Assembly: GCA_013330765.1 (NCBI GenBank)
Contig: DUHU01000124.1
Location: forward strand, 1,057-8,397
DNA length: 7,341 nucleotides
Direction: 5' to 3'
Source: Candidatus Poseidoniaceae archaeon
Lineage (GTDB): Archaea; Thermoplasmatota; Poseidoniia; Poseidoniales; Poseidoniaceae
In this document: piece after piece, positions 6,201 through 7,341 of the stretch
Layout of the letters: every line of letters begins with the position of its first letter
How positions within the stretch are numbered: the stretch's first letter is position 1
Made by a program: the position numbers and the translations under genes
Notes under the pieces: model-generated
The model's database searches: none
Seen by the model: the letters and a program-made list of their open reading frames with translations, nothing else
Told to the model about the DNA's origin: nothing

Positions 6201-7341
6201 GCGAGGGCTCACAATGGGTCGATCAAGACGGTGACGGATACGGGGACAACGCCACTGGCAACCAACCCGACGCCTGCCCAACGGTGCCAGGTACGTCAAC
6301 CGAAGCCAGCCGTTTGGGATGCCCAGACGGCGACGGTGACGGATGGGCTGACGTGGACGACGCCTTCCCCTTCGAATCAACGCAGTGGGCGGACAGCGAC
6401 AACGACGGGTACGGCGACAACTCCGCCGGGGTCAACGCTGACGCGTGTGCGACCACGTACGGCACGTCGGCAAGCGATCGGTTTGGTTGTCCCGACAGCG
6501 ACGGCGACGGGTATTCCGATGCCGATACCGGGTGGACCGTCGCCGCAGGCGCCGACGCATGGCCTTCCGATGCCACGCAATGGGTGGATGCCGACAACGA
6601 CGGGTACGGTGACAATCCTTCTGGAACCATGGGCGACGCTTGTCCAGGCGCCACGGGAACCTCAAGCGTCGACCGCAACGGTTGTCCTGACGCAGACGGC
6701 GACGGGTACTCCGACCAAGACGCGGGGTGGACCTTGCTCGACGGAGCAGACGCCTTCCCAAGCGACGCAAGCCGTTGGGCGGACACCGACGGTGACGGAT
6801 ACGACGACACCATTGACGACGCTTGCCCGAACGCTGCAGGAACCTCTTCCATGGACCGACAAGGATGCCCGGACAGGGACAGCGACGGTTGGTCGGATCC
6901 TGACGGGGTCTGGACGGTCAGTGACGGCGCAGACGCCTTCGTGATGGACGGCACCCAATGGACCGACCAAGACGGTGATGGATACGGTGACAATGCAACA
7001 GGAACCCTTCCAGATGCGTGCCCTACCCAAGCCGGATCATCGTGGCAAAACGGCACCTTGGGATGCCCTGACACGGACGGTGATGGCTGGTCGGACAACG
7101 AAGACGAGGCTCCAAACGACGGCACACAATGGGCCGACTCCGACGGTGATGGTTACTTCGACAATTCCGGCGGCACCATGCCTGATGCATGCCCCTCTGT
7201 CCAAGGCAATTCAACCGCTGCCAACCGGTACGGCTGCCCCGACACGGACGGTGACGGTTGGGACGATGCCATCGACGTGCTTCCGAACCTGCCCTCGCAA
7301 TGGTCGGATCAAGACGGTGACGGGTACGGCGACAACGCCAC
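3284..7341 (+). CDS. Giant secreted subtilisin-like (S8) protease with calcium-binding stalk, 3' end outside window
   Basis: This is a secreted serine endopeptidase, open for 1352 codons to the right edge without a stop. Residues 1-26 form a signal peptide (Arg-4, hydrophobic core, cleavage likely after A-A-A 24-26). A prodomain spans about 27-250 and seems to hold two related halves, each ending in a leucine-rich strand segment before a hydrophobic-P motif; it contains C121 and C132. The catalytic domain spans about 255-600: D273 in A-D-T-G, H325 in G-H-G-T-H-V-A-G, N431 in A-A-G-N-E-G (oxyanion hole) and S550 in G-G-T-S-M-A-T-P. All four are intact. C306 and C314 sit in an insertion just before H325 and may pair. 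Residues about 628-735 match the beta-sandwich after the catalytic domain in KP-43-type subtilases (L-V-N-D-L-D-L at 671-677). From residue 742 an acidic repeat stalk begins. ATG 3284 is chosen because it places the signal peptide at the N-terminus; in-frame ATGs at 3251 and 3191 are weaker, and none has a good ribosome binding site. The missing C-terminus probably carries more modules and perhaps an anchor. Confidence 0.93.
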   Translation, partial: MSARALHALLFSGLMLIQVMAPLAAASPPVGPERVLDTDVDLNLLAAFDVEPSGDLAEGWFSPTEAGHVNLAHRTSGLVAPSDWPSWTGEEGPLTGWFVLGTTWPVPTTWETELEEAGVRCGSFLPPASFHCEVNGMLPQQLDALGVIGLQRLAPSDRVQEGLLEDLVNQDEPVLASAMLAGDRLPETLPPGVEVLSQSGRFVDFLVGGESITALLHEPALEWIEPRPWFVNFNDEARHIMNVTGVSSTTGMSATTSGWTGLDGTGVIVTVADTGLDNGVNNSNMHPDFADHIVDVVSFGVPTGTCNYYSISPCNDGAADEWSGHGTHVAGSVLGDGTHSNGAIRGAAPEARLYFQAIETEATISGVTDGYLLGIPNNLYDLFEPAYDNGSRVHTNSWGSPDNGQYTTSSAQADASAHIFWDMSILFAAGNEGNDGNSDGEIDLDSMSSPGTSKNVITVGATENDRSSVTATWGGWWPTDFPTNPVNSDRMADNIEGMAAFSSRGPTDDSRLKPDISAPGAWILSTKSRDTTNAGWGSYNTSYTYMGGTSMATPLTAGATALLIQHLDDNLGHAQPSSALVKAILAASSTDMDGQYSSSTNGAGETAPNGHEGWGRVDMWTAVNASFVDNESVSTNDERGWSFNVPSGADDFRVMLAWTDPASTPAASTNLVNDLDLAIKDPSGTWTNLSNNNDNLRGLSFTSPAQGTWEVHVIGTNVPQGGPQMFALTLSEDWGLTNLTSDADLDGVEDDDDDCPNAYGRSTLDRLGCPDTDSDGYSNQDANWSLANGADAFPADPTQWADADYDGYGDNAAGFQPDGCTGLAGNSTQDRFGCTDSDGDGWSDPGGGYTVEQGGDACDAVQGPSWRDRNGCADEDGDGASDPDPTGADASNSSAWSISDGADAFLGDDTQWRDTDGDGYGNNPAPATDPDGCPTQFGDSTSDRLGCPDTDGDTYSDPDAGFGIGDGADAFPSEGSQWVDQDGDGYGDNATGNQPDACPTVPGTSTEASRLGCPDGDGDGWADVDDAFPFESTQWADSDNDGYGDNSAGVNADACATTYGTSASDRFGCPDSDGDGYSDADTGWTVAAGADAWPSDATQWVDADNDGYGDNPSGTMGDACPGATGTSSVDRNGCPDADGDGYSDQDAGWTLLDGADAFPSDASRWADTDGDGYDDTIDDACPNAAGTSSMDRQGCPDRDSDGWSDPDGVWTVSDGADAFVMDGTQWTDQDGDGYGDNATGTLPDACPTQAGSSWQNGTLGCPDTDGDGWSDNEDEAPNDGTQWADSDGDGYFDNSGGTMPDACPSVQGNSTAANRYGCPDTDGDGWDDAIDVLPNLPSQWSDQDGDGYGDNA
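5507..7341 (+). repeat. In-frame array of thrombospondin-type-3-like calcium-binding modules
   Basis: These are protein-level tandem repeats within the protease gene. A lead-in at 5507-5584 is followed by modules starting with G-C at 5585, 5780, 5894, 6119, 6317, 6485, 6680, 6863, 7061 and 7232 (the last cut by the edge). Complete module lengths are 65, 38, 75, 66, 56, 65, 61, 66 and 57 residues. A typical module runs G-C-P-D-x-D-G-D-G-Y-S-D, then G-A-D-A-F-P, then Q-W-x-D-x-D-G-D-G-Y-G-D-N, then D-A-C-P-x3-G-T-S. Each D-x-D-x-D-G-x2-D loop fits the calcium-binding pattern shared by thrombospondin type 3 repeats and EF-hand/dockerin loops. I count 20 such loops including one in the lead-in; module 4's first loop has Thr in place of the Gly. 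Calcium would be expected to stiffen the array into a stalk outside the cell. The DNA copies are diverged, with mixed synonymous codons. Confidence 0.88.

Noticed and set aside
5508..6944. Long plus-strand open frame (478 codons, Thr/Pro-rich) inside the repeat region
   Set aside because: It is the protease repeat array read in another frame. Repeated GAC/GGC-type codons keep other frames free of stops, and the product has no domain sense.
6223..7125. Minus-strand open frame (300 codons, Ser/Pro-rich) with its own apparent repeats
   Set aside because: It mirrors the periodic codons of the array on the opposite strand. Its repetitiveness comes from the real gene.
5585..7341. Possible CRISPR array or other spaced DNA repeat
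   Set aside because: Repeat units are in frame, vary from 38 to 75 codons, drift in synonymous positions and encode conserved calcium loops. There are no constant repeats with unique spacers.

Overview
The window looks like a piece of an archaeal chromosome, most likely marine group II Euryarchaeota (Candidatus Poseidoniales). This rests on recall and style, not on a search. The supporting signs are dense intron-free coding on both strands, GC-rich codon use, and a very large secreted subtilase. That subtilase carries Asp-rich, thrombospondin-type-3-like modules of the form C-P-x3-G-T-S-x2-D-R-x-G-C-P-D-x-D-G-D-G, a style I associate with surface proteins of that group. A GC-rich marine bacterium cannot be excluded.

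Layout: (1) Positions 1-1067, plus strand: the 3' part of a family 2 glycosyltransferase with a C-terminal membrane region; its start lies left of the window. (2) Positions 1107-1355, plus: an unrecognised 82-residue protein with two predicted membrane helices. Its last 23 bases overlap the end of the next gene, tail to tail. (3) Positions 1333-3192, minus: a complete ABC exporter half-transporter with membrane domain and ATPase in one chain and all the expected ATPase motifs. (4) Positions 3193-3283: a 91-bp divergent gap. (5) Positions 3284-7341, plus: the 5' part of a giant secreted serine protease, open to the right edge after 1352 codons with no stop. It has a signal peptide, a long prodomain, a subtilisin (S8) catalytic domain with D273/H325/N431/S550, a KP-43-like beta-sandwich domain, and then at least ten acidic calcium-binding-type modules of about 38-75 residues.

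The genes do not form one obvious operon. Their shared theme is the cell envelope: surface glycan synthesis, membrane export, and a secreted or surface-displayed protease. The protease, held on a rigid calcium-dependent stalk, would fit degradation of environmental protein. That link is inference from content and proximity. No RNA genes, mobile elements, CRISPR arrays or defence systems were recognised. The most interesting part is the internal organisation of the stalk: an invariant Cys-to-Cys loop in every module, one degenerate module, and a higher-order repeat in which modules 4-5 resemble modules 8-9.
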